Source of the DNA: Streptomyces seoulensis
Lineage (GTDB): Bacteria; Actinomycetota; Actinomycetes; Streptomycetales; Streptomycetaceae
Assembly: GCA_013364255.1 (NCBI GenBank)
Contig: CP054936.1
Span: 6,838,353 to 6,902,352, forward strand
Direction: 5' to 3'
DNA length: 64,000 nucleotides
Below, one piece after another: positions 41,026 through 49,910 of the stretch; the stretch's first letter is position 1, and each line of letters opens with the position of its first letter. Below the pieces are notes generated by a model. It was not told where the DNA came from. It was given only the letters and a program-made list of their open reading frames with translations, and did no database searches. The translations under genes and the position numbers were made by a program.

Positions 41026-43914
41026 ATGACAGAGACGGCGAGCGGTCCGGCACGAGGTTCCCGAGCCAAGGGCGCGAAGGCGGGGAACAAGGGGCTGCAC
41101 ATCGAGCGCATCCACACCACCCCCGGCGTGCACCCGTACGACGAGGTGGCCTGGGAGCGCCGTGACGTCGTCATGACCAACTGGCGCGACGGCTCGGTCA
41201 ACTTCGAGCAGCGTGGCGTCGAGTTCCCCGACTTCTGGTCGGTGAACGCGGTCAACATCGTCACCAGCAAGTACTTCCGCGGTGCCGTCGGCACCCCGCA
41301 GCGCGAGACCGGTCTCAGGCAGCTGATCGACCGCATCGTGAAGACGTACCGGAAGGCCGGTGAGGACTACAACTACTTCGCCTCGCCCGCCGACGCCGAG
41401 ATCTTCGAGCACGAGCTGGCCTACGCCCTTCTGCACCAGATCTTCAGCTTCAACAGCCCGGTCTGGTTCAACGTCGGCACGCCCCAGCCGCAGCAGGTCT
41501 CCGCCTGCTTCATCCTGTCCGTCGACGACTCCATGGAGTCGATCCTCGACTGGTACAAGGAAGAGGGCATGATCTTCAAGGGCGGCTCGGGCGCCGGCCT
41601 GAACCTCTCCCGCATCCGCTCCTCCAAGGAGCTGCTCTCCTCCGGCGGCAACGCCTCCGGTCCGGTCTCCTTCATGCGCGGCGCCGACGCCTCCGCCGGC
41701 ACCATCAAGTCCGGCGGCGCCACCCGCCGGGCCGCCAAGATGGTCATCCTCGACGTCGACCACCCCGACGTGGAGGACTTCATCGAGACCAAGGTGAAGG
41801 AGGAGGAGAAGATCCGCGCCCTGCGCGACGCGGGCTTCGACATGGACCTGGGCGGCGACGACATCACGTCCGTCCAGTACCAGAACGCCAACAACTCCGT
41901 CCGGGTGAACGACGAGTTCATGAAGGCGGTCGAGCGGGGCGGCAAGTTCGGCCTGCGCGCCCGGATGACCGGCGAGGTCATCGAGGAGATCGAGGCCAAG
42001 TCCCTCTTCCGCAAGATGGCCGAGGCCGCCTGGGCCTGCGCCGACCCGGGCATCCAGTACGACGACACGATCAACCACTGGCACACCTGCCCGGAGTCCG
42101 GCCGGATCAACGGCTCGAACCCGTGCAGCGAGTACATGCACCTGGACAACACGTCCTGCAACCTCGCCTCGCTGAACCTGATGAAGTTCCTCAAGGACGA
42201 CGGCAAGGGCCACCAGTCCTTCGAGGTCGAGCGGTTCGCCCAGGTCGTCGAGCTGGTCATCACCGCGATGGACATCTCGATCTGCTTCGCCGACTTCCCG
42301 ACCCAGAAGATCGGCGAGAACACCCGCGCCTTCCGCCAGCTCGGCATCGGCTACGCCAACCTCGGCGCCCTGCTGATGGCGACCGGCCACGCCTACGACT
42401 CCACCGGCGGCCGCGCCCTCGCCGGCGCCATCACCTCCCTGATGACCGGCACCGCCTACAAGCGCTCCGCCGAACTGGCCGCCGTCGTCGGCCCCTACGA
42501 CGGCTACGCCCGCAACGCCCAGCCGCACCAGCGCGTCATGCGGCAGCACCACGACGCCAACGCGACCGCCGTGCGCATGGACGACCTGGACACCCCGGTG
42601 TGGGCCGCCGCCACGGAGGCCTGGCAGGACGTGCTGCGCCTCGGCGAGAAGAACGGTTTCCGTAACTCCCAGGCGTCCGTCCTCGCGCCGACCGGCACCA
42701 TCGGCCTGGCGATGTCCTGCGACACCACCGGCGTCGAGCCCGACCTCGCCCTGGTCAAGTTCAAGAAGCTGGTCGGCGGCGGCTCGATGCAGATCGTCAA
42801 CGGCACCGTCCCGCAGGCCCTGCGCCGCCTGGGCTACCAGGAGGAGCAGATCGAAGCGATCGTCGCCCACATCGCCGAGAACGGCAATGTGATCGACGCC
42901 CCCGGTCTCAAGCCGGAGCACTACGAGGTCTTCGACTGCGCCATGGGCGAGCGCGCCATCTCCCCGATGGGCCACGTGCGCATGATGGCCGCGATCCAGC
43001 CGTGGATCTCCGGCGCCATCTCCAAGACGGTCAACATGCCGGAGACGGCGTCCGTCGAGGAGGTCGAGGAGATCTACTACGAGGCGTGGAAGCTGGGCGT
43101 CAAGGCGCTCGCGATCTACCGCGACAACTGCAAGGTCGGCCAGCCGCTGTCGGCCAAGACGAAGGACTCGGAGAAGAAGACCGAGACCGTCGAGGAGCCG
43201 AAGGCCAAGGTCGAGAAGGTGGTCGAGTACCGCCCGGTCCGCAAGCGCCTTCCGAAGGGTCGTCCCGGCATCACCACCTCCTTCACCGTCGGCGGCGCCG
43301 AAGGCTACATGACCGCCAACTCCTACCCGGACGACGGTCTCGGCGAGGTCTTCCTGAAGATGTCCAAGCAGGGCTCGACCCTCGCGGGCATGATGGACGC
43401 CTTCTCCATCGCCGTCTCGGTGGGCCTCCAGTACGGCGTGCCGCTGGAGACGTACGTCTCGAAGTTCACCAACATGCGCTTCGAGCCGGCCGGCATGACC
43501 GACGACCCGGACGTGCGGATGGCGCAGTCGATCGTCGACTACATCTTCCGCCGCCTGGCGCTGGACTTCCTGCCCTTCGAGACGCGCTCCGCGCTCGGCA
43601 TCCACTCCGCCGAGGAGCGCCAGCGTCACCTGGAGACCGGTTCCTACGAGCCGATCGACGAGGACGTCGACGTGGAGGGACTGGCCCAGTCCGCGCCGCG
43701 GCAGACCGACCTGAAGGCCGTCGCCACGCCGAAGGCCGAGATCGAGGCGGCGCAGCCCGCCCCGAAGCAGGCCCACACCAGCGCCGAGCTGGTGGAGATG
43801 CAGCTGGGCATCCAGGCCGACGCCCCGCTGTGCTTCTCCTGCGGCACCAAGATGCAGCGGGCCGGCTCCTGCTACATCTGCGAGGGCTGCGGCTCGACGA
43901 GCGGCTGCAGCTGA
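41026..43914 (+). CDS. nrdJ: adenosylcobalamin-dependent (class II) ribonucleotide reductase NrdJ
   Basis: Reduces ribonucleotides to deoxyribonucleotides without oxygen, using coenzyme B12. 962 residues from ATG 41026 with GGGAGG upstream. Active-site Cys appear in QQVSACFILSVDDSM and in SNPCSEYMHLDNTSCNLASLNL, which carries the N-x-C-x-E radical motif. FKGGSGAGLNLSRIRS and ASVLAPTGTIGLAMSCDTTG are conserved in the vitamin-B12-dependent family. The C-terminus has a Cys-rich zinc finger (CFSCGTKM...CYICEGCGSTSGCS), typical of NrdJ. No B12 riboswitch was seen before nrdR or nrdJ. Confidence 0.97.
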   Translation: MTETASGPARGSRAKGAKAGNKGLHIERIHTTPGVHPYDEVAWERRDVVMTNWRDGSVNFEQRGVEFPDFWSVNAVNIVTSKYFRGAVGTPQRETGLRQLIDRIVKTYRKAGEDYNYFASPADAEIFEHELAYALLHQIFSFNSPVWFNVGTPQPQQVSACFILSVDDSMESILDWYKEEGMIFKGGSGAGLNLSRIRSSKELLSSGGNASGPVSFMRGADASAGTIKSGGATRRAAKMVILDVDHPDVEDFIETKVKEEEKIRALRDAGFDMDLGGDDITSVQYQNANNSVRVNDEFMKAVERGGKFGLRARMTGEVIEEIEAKSLFRKMAEAAWACADPGIQYDDTINHWHTCPESGRINGSNPCSEYMHLDNTSCNLASLNLMKFLKDDGKGHQSFEVERFAQVVELVITAMDISICFADFPTQKIGENTRAFRQLGIGYANLGALLMATGHAYDSTGGRALAGAITSLMTGTAYKRSAELAAVVGPYDGYARNAQPHQRVMRQHHDANATAVRMDDLDTPVWAAATEAWQDVLRLGEKNGFRNSQASVLAPTGTIGLAMSCDTTGVEPDLALVKFKKLVGGGSMQIVNGTVPQALRRLGYQEEQIEAIVAHIAENGNVIDAPGLKPEHYEVFDCAMGERAISPMGHVRMMAAIQPWISGAISKTVNMPETASVEEVEEIYYEAWKLGVKALAIYRDNCKVGQPLSAKTKDSEKKTETVEEPKAKVEKVVEYRPVRKRLPKGRPGITTSFTVGGAEGYMTANSYPDDGLGEVFLKMSKQGSTLAGMMDAFSIAVSVGLQYGVPLETYVSKFTNMRFEPAGMTDDPDVRMAQSIVDYIFRRLALDFLPFETRSALGIHSAEERQRHLETGSYEPIDEDVDVEGLAQSAPRQTDLKAVATPKAEIEAAQPAPKQAHTSAELVEMQLGIQADAPLCFSCGTKMQRAGSCYICEGCGSTSGCS

Positions 43915-43938
43915 CCCCCGGGCATGCCCTGAGGTGAG

Positions 43939-43972
43939 GTAAGGGGCGCCGGCCATGGCCGGCGCCCCTTAC
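43939..43972. terminator. perfect palindromic terminator after nrdJ
   Basis: A perfect 34-base palindrome with 17-base arms (GTAAGGGGCGCCGGCCA and complement) lies between the convergent nrdJ and terD genes and should act on both strands. Confidence 0.85.
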
Positions 43973-44010
43973 CCGTACGCGCAGCCGCCCGTACGCACAG
44001 ATCGAACAGA

Positions 44011-44547
44011 TCAGGAGGTGCGGTGTGCGCGGCCCATGACGCGGGTGAACTGGGCCGGGTCGCCCTCGAAACCGTGCAGGGCGGTATTGATCCGCCAGTT
44101 CCCGGACTCGTCCCGCGCGAACTCGGCCACGGCCGCCGCCGTCGCCGACGGCACACCGCCGAAGTCGTCCTCGACGAGCACGGTGTAGCCTTCCCGGATG
44201 CGCAGCCCCGCGTCGAGCACCCCGGAGAAGGTGCGCGGTGCGGAGCGCTGCTGGATGACCACGCCGACGACCACGCGCGCGTACCGCTCGGAGAGCCGTT
44301 CGAGCTCCAGCGTCATGACCTCGTCCCAGCCGAAGCCCTTGCCGTCCGTGCTGTCCCGGTTGAGGTAGATCGTGCCGTCGGGGGAGCGGCTGTCGAAGTG
44401 CACCAGATAGTCCGGCGCGCCGTACGGATCGCTCGCCAGATAGGCGCCCGCGACGATGTCCAGGTCGGTGGGCGGCTGCCCCGCCGGACTCGGATCCCAC
44501 TTGATCGCGGCCTCGACCTTGCGGATTCCCTTGCTGAGCCCGCTCAC
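44011..44547 (-). CDS. TerD family protein
   Basis: A 178-residue TerD/CABP-type protein from GTG 44547 with GGGGGAG upstream. It starts VSGLSKGIRKVEAAIKWDPSPAG. The family blocks are DLDIVAGAYLASDPYG, DRDSTDGKGFGWDEV-like acidic loops that bind calcium in TerD proteins, and FSGVLDAGLRIREGYTVLVEDDF. Streptomyces encode many TerD paralogues linked to stress and development. This copy is solitary, with no other ter genes near. Confidence 0.88.
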   Translation of the reverse strand: MSGLSKGIRKVEAAIKWDPSPAGQPPTDLDIVAGAYLASDPYGAPDYLVHFDSRSPDGTIYLNRDSTDGKGFGWDEVMTLELERLSERYARVVVGVVIQQRSAPRTFSGVLDAGLRIREGYTVLVEDDFGGVPSATAAAVAEFARDESGNWRINTALHGFEGDPAQFTRVMGRAHRTS

Positions 44548-44704
44548 CGGACTCCCCCTTCCCGGTTCCCGTGCGCCCTTCCTGCTTCAACTACCTGTTG
44601 GCGGGCGCTCGTTGTCCATCGTGCCACGTACCCGGGGGTGCACGCGCGGGCGCAGTCCCCACGGAAGTGACCGACACCACGCTCCTGGGCCGTACGATGG
44701 CGCG

Positions 44705-45310
44705 GTGCTGGTCAAGTGGATTCGCTGCACCGTGGTGGACCGCCGGGGGTTCGAGCGGGGGCAGCGGAAGTGGGCGGGGCTTCTGGGGGAGCCGGGGTTT
44801 CGGGGACAAGGGGGTGGCTGGAGCCGGGGGCGGCAGGAAGTGGCGCACATCTTCGCCTTCTGGGAGAGCCGCGCCTTCTACGACTCCTTCATGGCCCGTT
44901 CGCACGACCGGCTGGCGGCGTCCCAGAGCGGCACCTTCAAGGACGCCCAGGTCCGGCTGTTCGACCACCGGTTCGACGTGAAGACGGGCTTCGAACCCCG
45001 CTTCACCGACGCCGACCTGCTGCGCGTCGCCCTGTGCCGCGTCCACGAGGAGCGCGCCGAGCACTTCACCCTGATGCAGGAGAAGGTCTGGAACCCGGCG
45101 ATGGCCGGCTCCCCCGGCATGGTGCGCGGACTGTTCGGCGAGGCGCCGGGCAACGAGTTCCTGGTGCTGTCCATGTGGCAGTCCTCCGCCGAGCACGGCA
45201 AGTACCGCACCGAGCGGGTGGAGCGGCTCGCGCTGCGCGCCCAGACGGAGGCCGACGTCGCCGCGCTCACGGGCGACATCGTGGGACTGGAGCCCGCCTG
45301 GACGGTGTGA
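44705..45310 (+). CDS. DUF4937 domain protein
   Basis: A 201-residue cytoplasmic protein from GTG 44705 (VLVKWIRCTVVDRRGFERGQ). It appears to be a tandem of two antibiotic-monooxygenase-like alpha/beta halves (WESRAFYDSFMARSHDRLAA; then VLSMWQSSAEHGKYRTERVERL), the DUF4937 pattern. No function is known. TACGAT at 44693-44698 lies six bases before the GTG and there is no ribosome binding site, so the mRNA is probably leaderless. Confidence 0.8.
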   Translation: MLVKWIRCTVVDRRGFERGQRKWAGLLGEPGFRGQGGGWSRGRQEVAHIFAFWESRAFYDSFMARSHDRLAASQSGTFKDAQVRLFDHRFDVKTGFEPRFTDADLLRVALCRVHEERAEHFTLMQEKVWNPAMAGSPGMVRGLFGEAPGNEFLVLSMWQSSAEHGKYRTERVERLALRAQTEADVAALTGDIVGLEPAWTV

Positions 45311-45422
45311 GGCGCCCACCCGGCTCACCGGGGCGCCCGAGGCCCGCCCGGTCCGTGTGACGTACACCGTACGCGGCTCGCCCGAGTCTTCGATCGGCGC
45401 TCGTCCGATCTAGTGTTTCGGC

Positions 45423-46082
45423 ATGGCACGACCACGGCGCATCGTCCTCGTCCGGCACGGCGAGTCGGAGGGCAACATCGACGACTCGGTCTACGAGCGC
45501 GAGCCCGACCACGCGCTCGCCCTGACCGAGCGCGGCCTGCGGCAGGCCGGGGAGCGGGGCAAGGAACTGCGCGACCTGTTCGGCCGGGAACACGTCAGCG
45601 TCTACGTCTCCCCCTACCGCCGCACCCACGAGACCCTGCGCGCCTTCCACCTCGACCCCGACCTGATACGGGTGCGGGAGGAGCCGCGGCTGCGCGAACA
45701 GGACTGGGGGAACTGGCAGGACCGCGACGACGTACGCCTCCAGAAGGCCTATCGGGACGCCTACGGCCACTTCTTCTACCGCTTCGCCCAGGGAGAGTCC
45801 GGAGCCGACGTCTACGACCGTGTCGGCGGCTTCCTGGAGAGCCTCTTCCGCAGCTTCGAGGCCCCCGACCACCCGCCCAACGTCCTCCTGGTCACCCACG
45901 GCCTGGCGATGCGGCTGTTCTGCATGCGGTGGTTCCACTGGACCGTCGCGGAATTCGAGTCGCTGTCCAACCCCGGGAACGCCGAGATGCGGATGCTCGT
46001 TCTCGGGGACGACGGCAGGTACGTTCTCAACCGGCCGTTCGAACGATGGCGCGACCCGGAACCGTACGGGATCACTGGATAG
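45423..46082 (+). CDS. histidine phosphatase family protein (phosphoglycerate mutase-like)
   Basis: A 219-residue branch-1 histidine phosphatase. The catalytic His is in IVLVRHGESEGN (RHG motif, residues 11-13) and the second His in LLVTHGLAMRLF. SPYRRTHET and REQDWGNWQDRD complete the active-site set. The substrate is unknown; it is unlikely to be the glycolytic mutase. TAGTGT at 45411-45416 is six bases before the ATG, again leaderless-like. The ADP-ribosylglycohydrolase gene starts 12 bases downstream, so the two form an operon. Confidence 0.9.
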   Translation: MARPRRIVLVRHGESEGNIDDSVYEREPDHALALTERGLRQAGERGKELRDLFGREHVSVYVSPYRRTHETLRAFHLDPDLIRVREEPRLREQDWGNWQDRDDVRLQKAYRDAYGHFFYRFAQGESGADVYDRVGGFLESLFRSFEAPDHPPNVLLVTHGLAMRLFCMRWFHWTVAEFESLSNPGNAEMRMLVLGDDGRYVLNRPFERWRDPEPYGITG

Positions 46083-46094
46083 AGTGGCTGAGCG

Positions 46095-47003
46095 ATGAAC
46101 CCTGACTCCTCTCCCGGCGGGCGCCTGGACCGCGCCCTGGCCAGCGCACGCGGACTCGCGGTGGGGGACGCGCTCGGCTCGCAGTTCTTCGTCCCGGTGA
46201 ACCATCCGCTGCTCAAGCGGCGCGAGCCGCCGCCCGGCACCTGGCAGTGGACGGACGACACGGAGATGGCCTGCTCCGTGGTCGCCGTGCTCGCCGCCCA
46301 TCAGCGCATCGACCAGGACGCGCTGGCCCACTCCTTCGCCCACCACCACGACTTCGACCGCGGCTACGGCCCCGCCGTCAACCGCCTGCTGCGCCTGGTC
46401 CGGGAGGGCGGGGAGTGGCGGGAACTGGCCGCCGCCCTCTTCGACGGCCGGGGCTCCTGGGGCAACGGCGCCGCGATGCGGATCGCGCCCCTGGGCGCCT
46501 GGTACGCGGACGACCCCGAGCAGGCCACCCACCAGGCGGAGATCTCCGCCTACCCCACCCACCAGCACCGGGAGGCGGTCGTCGGTGCCATGGCCGTGGC
46601 GGCCGCCGCCGCCCTGGCCGCCGCTCCCGGCGGACCGCCGAGCCCCCAGGCGCTGCTCGACGGCGTCATCGCGCTCGTGCCGGCCAGGAGCGCCGTCGGC
46701 GCGGGCCTGCGCCGGGCCCGCGACATGCTCGACTACGGCGACGCGGGCACGGTCGCCGCCGTCCTCGGCTGCGGCCGCCGCACGAGCGCCCACGACACGG
46801 TGCCGTTCGCGCTCTGGTCGGCCGCCCGGCGGCTCGGCGACTTCGAGGATGCCTTCTGGACGACCGCCCAGGTGGGCGGCGACGTGGACACCACCTGCGC
46901 CATCGTGGGCGGGGTGCTGGCCGCGGGCGCGGCGGGGGCGCCGCCGGACGAGTGGGTACGGCGCACCGAGGCACTGCCGGAGTGGGTCCCGGCGGCCGTC
47001 TGA
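46095..47003 (+). CDS. ADP-ribosylglycohydrolase family protein
   Basis: A 302-residue DraG-type hydrolase that removes ADP-ribose from proteins or small molecules. The dinuclear metal ligands are in WQWTDDTEMA (about residue 54) and VGGDVDTTCAIVGGV near residue 275. RGLAVGDALGSQF opens the domain. Length and motifs are normal. It follows a histidine phosphatase in the same operon; no partner ADP-ribosyltransferase is visible, so the target is unknown. Confidence 0.92.
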   Translation: MNPDSSPGGRLDRALASARGLAVGDALGSQFFVPVNHPLLKRREPPPGTWQWTDDTEMACSVVAVLAAHQRIDQDALAHSFAHHHDFDRGYGPAVNRLLRLVREGGEWRELAAALFDGRGSWGNGAAMRIAPLGAWYADDPEQATHQAEISAYPTHQHREAVVGAMAVAAAAALAAAPGGPPSPQALLDGVIALVPARSAVGAGLRRARDMLDYGDAGTVAAVLGCGRRTSAHDTVPFALWSAARRLGDFEDAFWTTAQVGGDVDTTCAIVGGVLAAGAAGAPPDEWVRRTEALPEWVPAAV

Positions 47004-47335
47004 ACCGACGCCCTTCGGCATACGTCGGGTACCGGTTCCTCCGCTTCGCCTCTGTAATTCGCGAATGCGATGCTCGGGGTGCTGGGACCTGCCCGCCGCA
47101 CAGCGTCGCCGTCGCCTCTTGCGTCACCGGGGGCGTGATCGCCCTTCGCGTTGGTGCGCGAAATACTGGGGCGGCCGTGCTCCGGCGCCATGGGCGGCGG
47201 TCGCGTCCCCTTGGTGTCCGGAGCCGTGGTGACGTACGGGCGAATCGTGTGCGTGAGTGAAGGTGACGGCGGTCCGACCGTTGACGGAAACCGGGGTGTC
47301 GCCGCGGGATCGGGGCGGCGTAGGCTAAGGGCGCC
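47004..47335 (+). promoter_or_regulatory. rnhB upstream region
   Basis: A 332-base gap without a gene. ATTCGCGAAT at 47057-47066 is a perfect palindrome in a locally AT-rich patch. TAGGCT at 47321-47326, nine bases before the rnhB ATG, is the likely -10. Nothing else stands out. Confidence 0.45.
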
Positions 47336-48037
47336 ATGCCGTACGAACCACCCACTCACACCGTCGAGCGCTCCCTGCGCGCCACGACCGGAGCGAAGGT
47401 CATTGCCGGTGTCGACGAAGTGGGGCGCGGTGCGTGGGCCGGCCCCGTCACCGTCTGCGCGGCGGTGACCGGACTGCGCCGGCCCCCTGCGGGCCTCACC
47501 GACTCCAAGCTCCTCACCGTCAAGCGACGCACCGCACTCGACGCGGAACTGCGGAAGTGGGTGACGGCGTACGCCCTCGGGCACGCCTCGCCCGAGGAGA
47601 TCGACGACCTCGGGATGACCGCCGCGCTGCGGCTCGCGGCCTCGCGGGCCCTCGGGGCGCTTCCCGTGCGCCCCGACGCGGTCATCCTCGACGGGAAGCA
47701 CGACTACCTCGGCTCCCCCTGGCGGGTCCGTACGGTCATCAAGGGCGACCAGTCGTGCGTGGCGGTTGCGGCGGCCTCGGTGATCGCCAAGGTCCACCGC
47801 GACAAAATGATGGCCGAACTCGGCGGTGAGCATGCAGACTTCGCTTTCGCGGCCAACGCCGGCTATCCGTCGCCGGTGCACAAGGCCGCGCTGGCGGAAC
47901 GGGGACCCACCCCGTACCACCGGCTGTCGTGGGCGTATCTTGATGCGCTGCCGCGGTGGCAGCACCTCAAGAAGGTCCGCGTCCAGGCGGACGGAGGCGT
48001 TCCGGAGATCGAGGGTCAGCTCGGCTTCGACTTCTGA
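47336..48037 (+). CDS. rnhB: ribonuclease HII
   Basis: Removes single ribonucleotides and RNA primers from RNA:DNA hybrids. 233 residues from ATG 47336. The catalytic acid cluster starts with AGVDEVGRGAWAGP (Asp-Glu pair near residues 27-28), then VILDGKHDYLG and the later GDQSCVAVAAASVIAKVHRD; the fold is complete. AAGGG lies shortly before the ATG, so either a very short leader or a leaderless transcript is possible. Confidence 0.96.
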   Translation: MPYEPPTHTVERSLRATTGAKVIAGVDEVGRGAWAGPVTVCAAVTGLRRPPAGLTDSKLLTVKRRTALDAELRKWVTAYALGHASPEEIDDLGMTAALRLAASRALGALPVRPDAVILDGKHDYLGSPWRVRTVIKGDQSCVAVAAASVIAKVHRDKMMAELGGEHADFAFAANAGYPSPVHKAALAERGPTPYHRLSWAYLDALPRWQHLKKVRVQADGGVPEIEGQLGFDF

Positions 48038-48105
48038 CGGTTCCGCCTGTCCGGATGTGCCACCCGCCCGCGCGAGTCGCACCAATGTTTGATAAATATC
48101 AGCCC

Positions 48106-48735
48106 ATGCCTCTCATTCCCGAGGAGCCTCAGATTCACGAGAGCGCCCAGGGTCCCCGCGTCACACCGGCCTCCGGCCGTACCGCGCCGACCCCCCGTCC
48201 TGTACCCGGCCCCCGTCCCGCGGCTCCGTCGCGCCCCGGTCGCCCCGGCCCCGCGCGGCCGGCGCCGCCGGTGCAACGCACGGCGCGGGACACGGCCGTG
48301 ACCAAGCCCGGACCCGCGGGTCCGGCTGCCCCCGCCGCCCCTGCCGCCCCGCAGGTCCAGCTGCTCCCGGCCTCCGCCGAGGGTGCGCTCGACGCCGCGG
48401 AGGAGGCCGTAGACCTGCTCCTGGAGTCCGGTCGCGCCCCCGGTGACATCCTGGTGATCACCACGGGCGACCCGCACCCCTGGGCCACGCACGAGCTGTC
48501 CTTCGGCGAGGCGTCCTACTGGGCGCAGCACGACGCGGGCGACGACGTCTTCTACGCGGACGCCGCCGTCGCTTCCCGTGCCGTGTCGCGTCCGGTGGTC
48601 GTCGTCGCCGTCAACGGCGGCGCCGAAGGCGTCGCCGCCGGTGTCCTGCCGCTGGCCCGTTCCCGGGCCGGTGCCCTGCTGATCGTCTGCGGTGACCCGC
48701 AGCAGATCAACTCGGTGCTGGGCGCGGGCGTCTGA
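48106..48735 (+). CDS. conserved hypothetical protein with Pro/Ala-rich N-terminus
   Basis: Not a family I recognise. I start it at ATG 48106 (MPLIPEEPQIHES, 209 residues) rather than ATG 48085, because the intervening codons TTT GAT AAA TAT are quite unlike Streptomyces coding usage. The AT-rich hexamer TAAATA at 48093-48098 instead fits a -10 seven bases before a leaderless start. Residues 1-80 are Pro/Ala/Arg-rich. From about residue 85 there is a compact alpha/beta domain with LLPASAEGALDAAEEAVDLL, GDILVITTGDPHPWATHELSFG and ALLIVCGDPQQINSVLGAGV. Confidence 0.7.
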   Translation: MPLIPEEPQIHESAQGPRVTPASGRTAPTPRPVPGPRPAAPSRPGRPGPARPAPPVQRTARDTAVTKPGPAGPAAPAAPAAPQVQLLPASAEGALDAAEEAVDLLLESGRAPGDILVITTGDPHPWATHELSFGEASYWAQHDAGDDVFYADAAVASRAVSRPVVVVAVNGGAEGVAAGVLPLARSRAGALLIVCGDPQQINSVLGAGV

Positions 48736-48762
48736 GCCGTTCCGGACGCGTCCGGAAGGCTC
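48734..48762. terminator. palindromic terminator overlapping the stop codon
   Basis: GAGCC-G-TTCCGGACG pairs with CGTCCGGAA-GGCTC, starting inside the TGA stop. It separates convergent genes at 48.7 and 48.9 kb. Confidence 0.75.
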
Positions 48763-48898
48763 GGCCCGTCCGGGGCCGTGCCGGGCCGCAGCCGTCGTCG
48801 CGGTACCGCCGCGCGACGGCCGCTTCGGCATGCCCGGGCCGCGCGCACGGTGTGTCCGTCGGGCGAAGCCGTGGGGGACGTTCTGGGGCCGGCCGGGG

Positions 48899-49513
48899 TC
48901 AGCGGGCCACGGCTCGGCGCAGCACCTCGGAGGCCGCTCCGCCGGTGCGGAGCGGCGGTGGCCGCGTGCCGGCCGAACCGAACGGCTCGGGCGCGGAGTC
49001 GGCGCTCGGCCGCCGGCCGCCCCGGCCCTCGCCGAAGACCTGCCAGCCGTCCCGGGTCAGCGTGATGTACGCCCCGCAGCGCAGCCCGTGCAGCGTGCAG
49101 GCGTCACGCAGACCCCACATCCACGCCCCGTCCTCCTCGGTCCAACGCGCGTCGCCCTCACGGCAGTAGAGCAGTACGGCGGTGCGCACCGGGGTACGGC
49201 GGCGCAGATCGTGCGGGATGACCCGGCGCAACTGGTCCAGCAGCGCGTTGCGGTAGATCCAGCCGTCGGCGGTCGCCGGGCGGCGCACGAACGACGCGCT
49301 CGCCCGCAGCCGCTCGTCCGGATCGAGGACCGCGACCACGGCGGTGGCGGGACCGGGACGGTGCCGGGAGTGCAGTCCGCTGACGACTTCCCGCGGGTTG
49401 CGCAGCAGGGGTATGCCCGCCGCGGCCCACTCCGCGGGTTCGAGCACACGATGGGCGGAGGCGGCGGACGCGGACAACGAGGCCGCCGAGGACGGAGCGA
49501 ATCCGAAGGTCAC
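48899..49513 (-). CDS. conserved hypothetical protein, possible degenerate RadC/JAB-like domain
   Basis: A 204-residue protein from GTG 49513 with an excellent GGGAGGA upstream. After an Ala/Ser leader, the order PLLRNPREVVSGLHS, VVAVLDPDERLRASASFV, IYRNALLDQLRRV, AVLLYCREGDARWTEED and LRDACTLHGLRCGAYITLTRDG parallels the layout of RadC/JAB domains. The metal-binding HxHP segment is replaced by YCREG, so a metalloprotease-like activity is unlikely. This is an inference from pattern, not from an alignment. It lies downstream of recQ on the same strand. Confidence 0.65.
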   Translation of the reverse strand: MTFGFAPSSAASLSASAASAHRVLEPAEWAAAGIPLLRNPREVVSGLHSRHRPGPATAVVAVLDPDERLRASASFVRRPATADGWIYRNALLDQLRRVIPHDLRRRTPVRTAVLLYCREGDARWTEEDGAWMWGLRDACTLHGLRCGAYITLTRDGWQVFGEGRGGRRPSADSAPEPFGSAGTRPPPLRTGGAASEVLRRAVAR

Positions 49514-49910
49514 GTTCCTCCCTTCGGCTACGCGCCCACACTGCGGGCGGGGTCGGATGTCGGGGAGCGCACACCGCGGGGGAGCCCTGCCGGACCACGG
49601 CCGGGCCGTGCGGGGAGCGGACTCCGATTCTTCCTGTCGAACTTGGATGCGGCAACGAGCAATTGGGGCCACCGACCGTTATCGGGCGAGGCGCGTCTTA
49701 TATCCCTACCCAGTGTGTTGCCCGACGACGCCTGAGGAGCCCGCGCCGCGACGTCCCCGCCCCGCCGCCCGGCGCGGAGACACGGCGGTCAGAAGGCATG
49801 CGCGTCCCGTTCCGGCGGCCGTCCCGCATCCGGCCGCACCGGTCACGTTGCGTGAGGCCGAACGGGCGCCGGCCGGTGCCCGCCCGGTCACCGGCCGGCG
49901 CGACGCCGGT
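49514..49910 (-). promoter_or_regulatory. 397-base gap between recQ and the downstream hypothetical gene
   Basis: No credible gene. Bases 49640-49730 are comparatively AT-rich (TCTTATATCC, CAATTGG) and probably carry the minus-strand promoter of the gene starting at 49513. No clear terminator for recQ was found. Confidence 0.4.

Noticed and set aside
44011..44547. A tellurite-resistance operon around the TerD gene
   Set aside because: No other ter family genes are near; TerD proteins are abundant single genes in Streptomyces.
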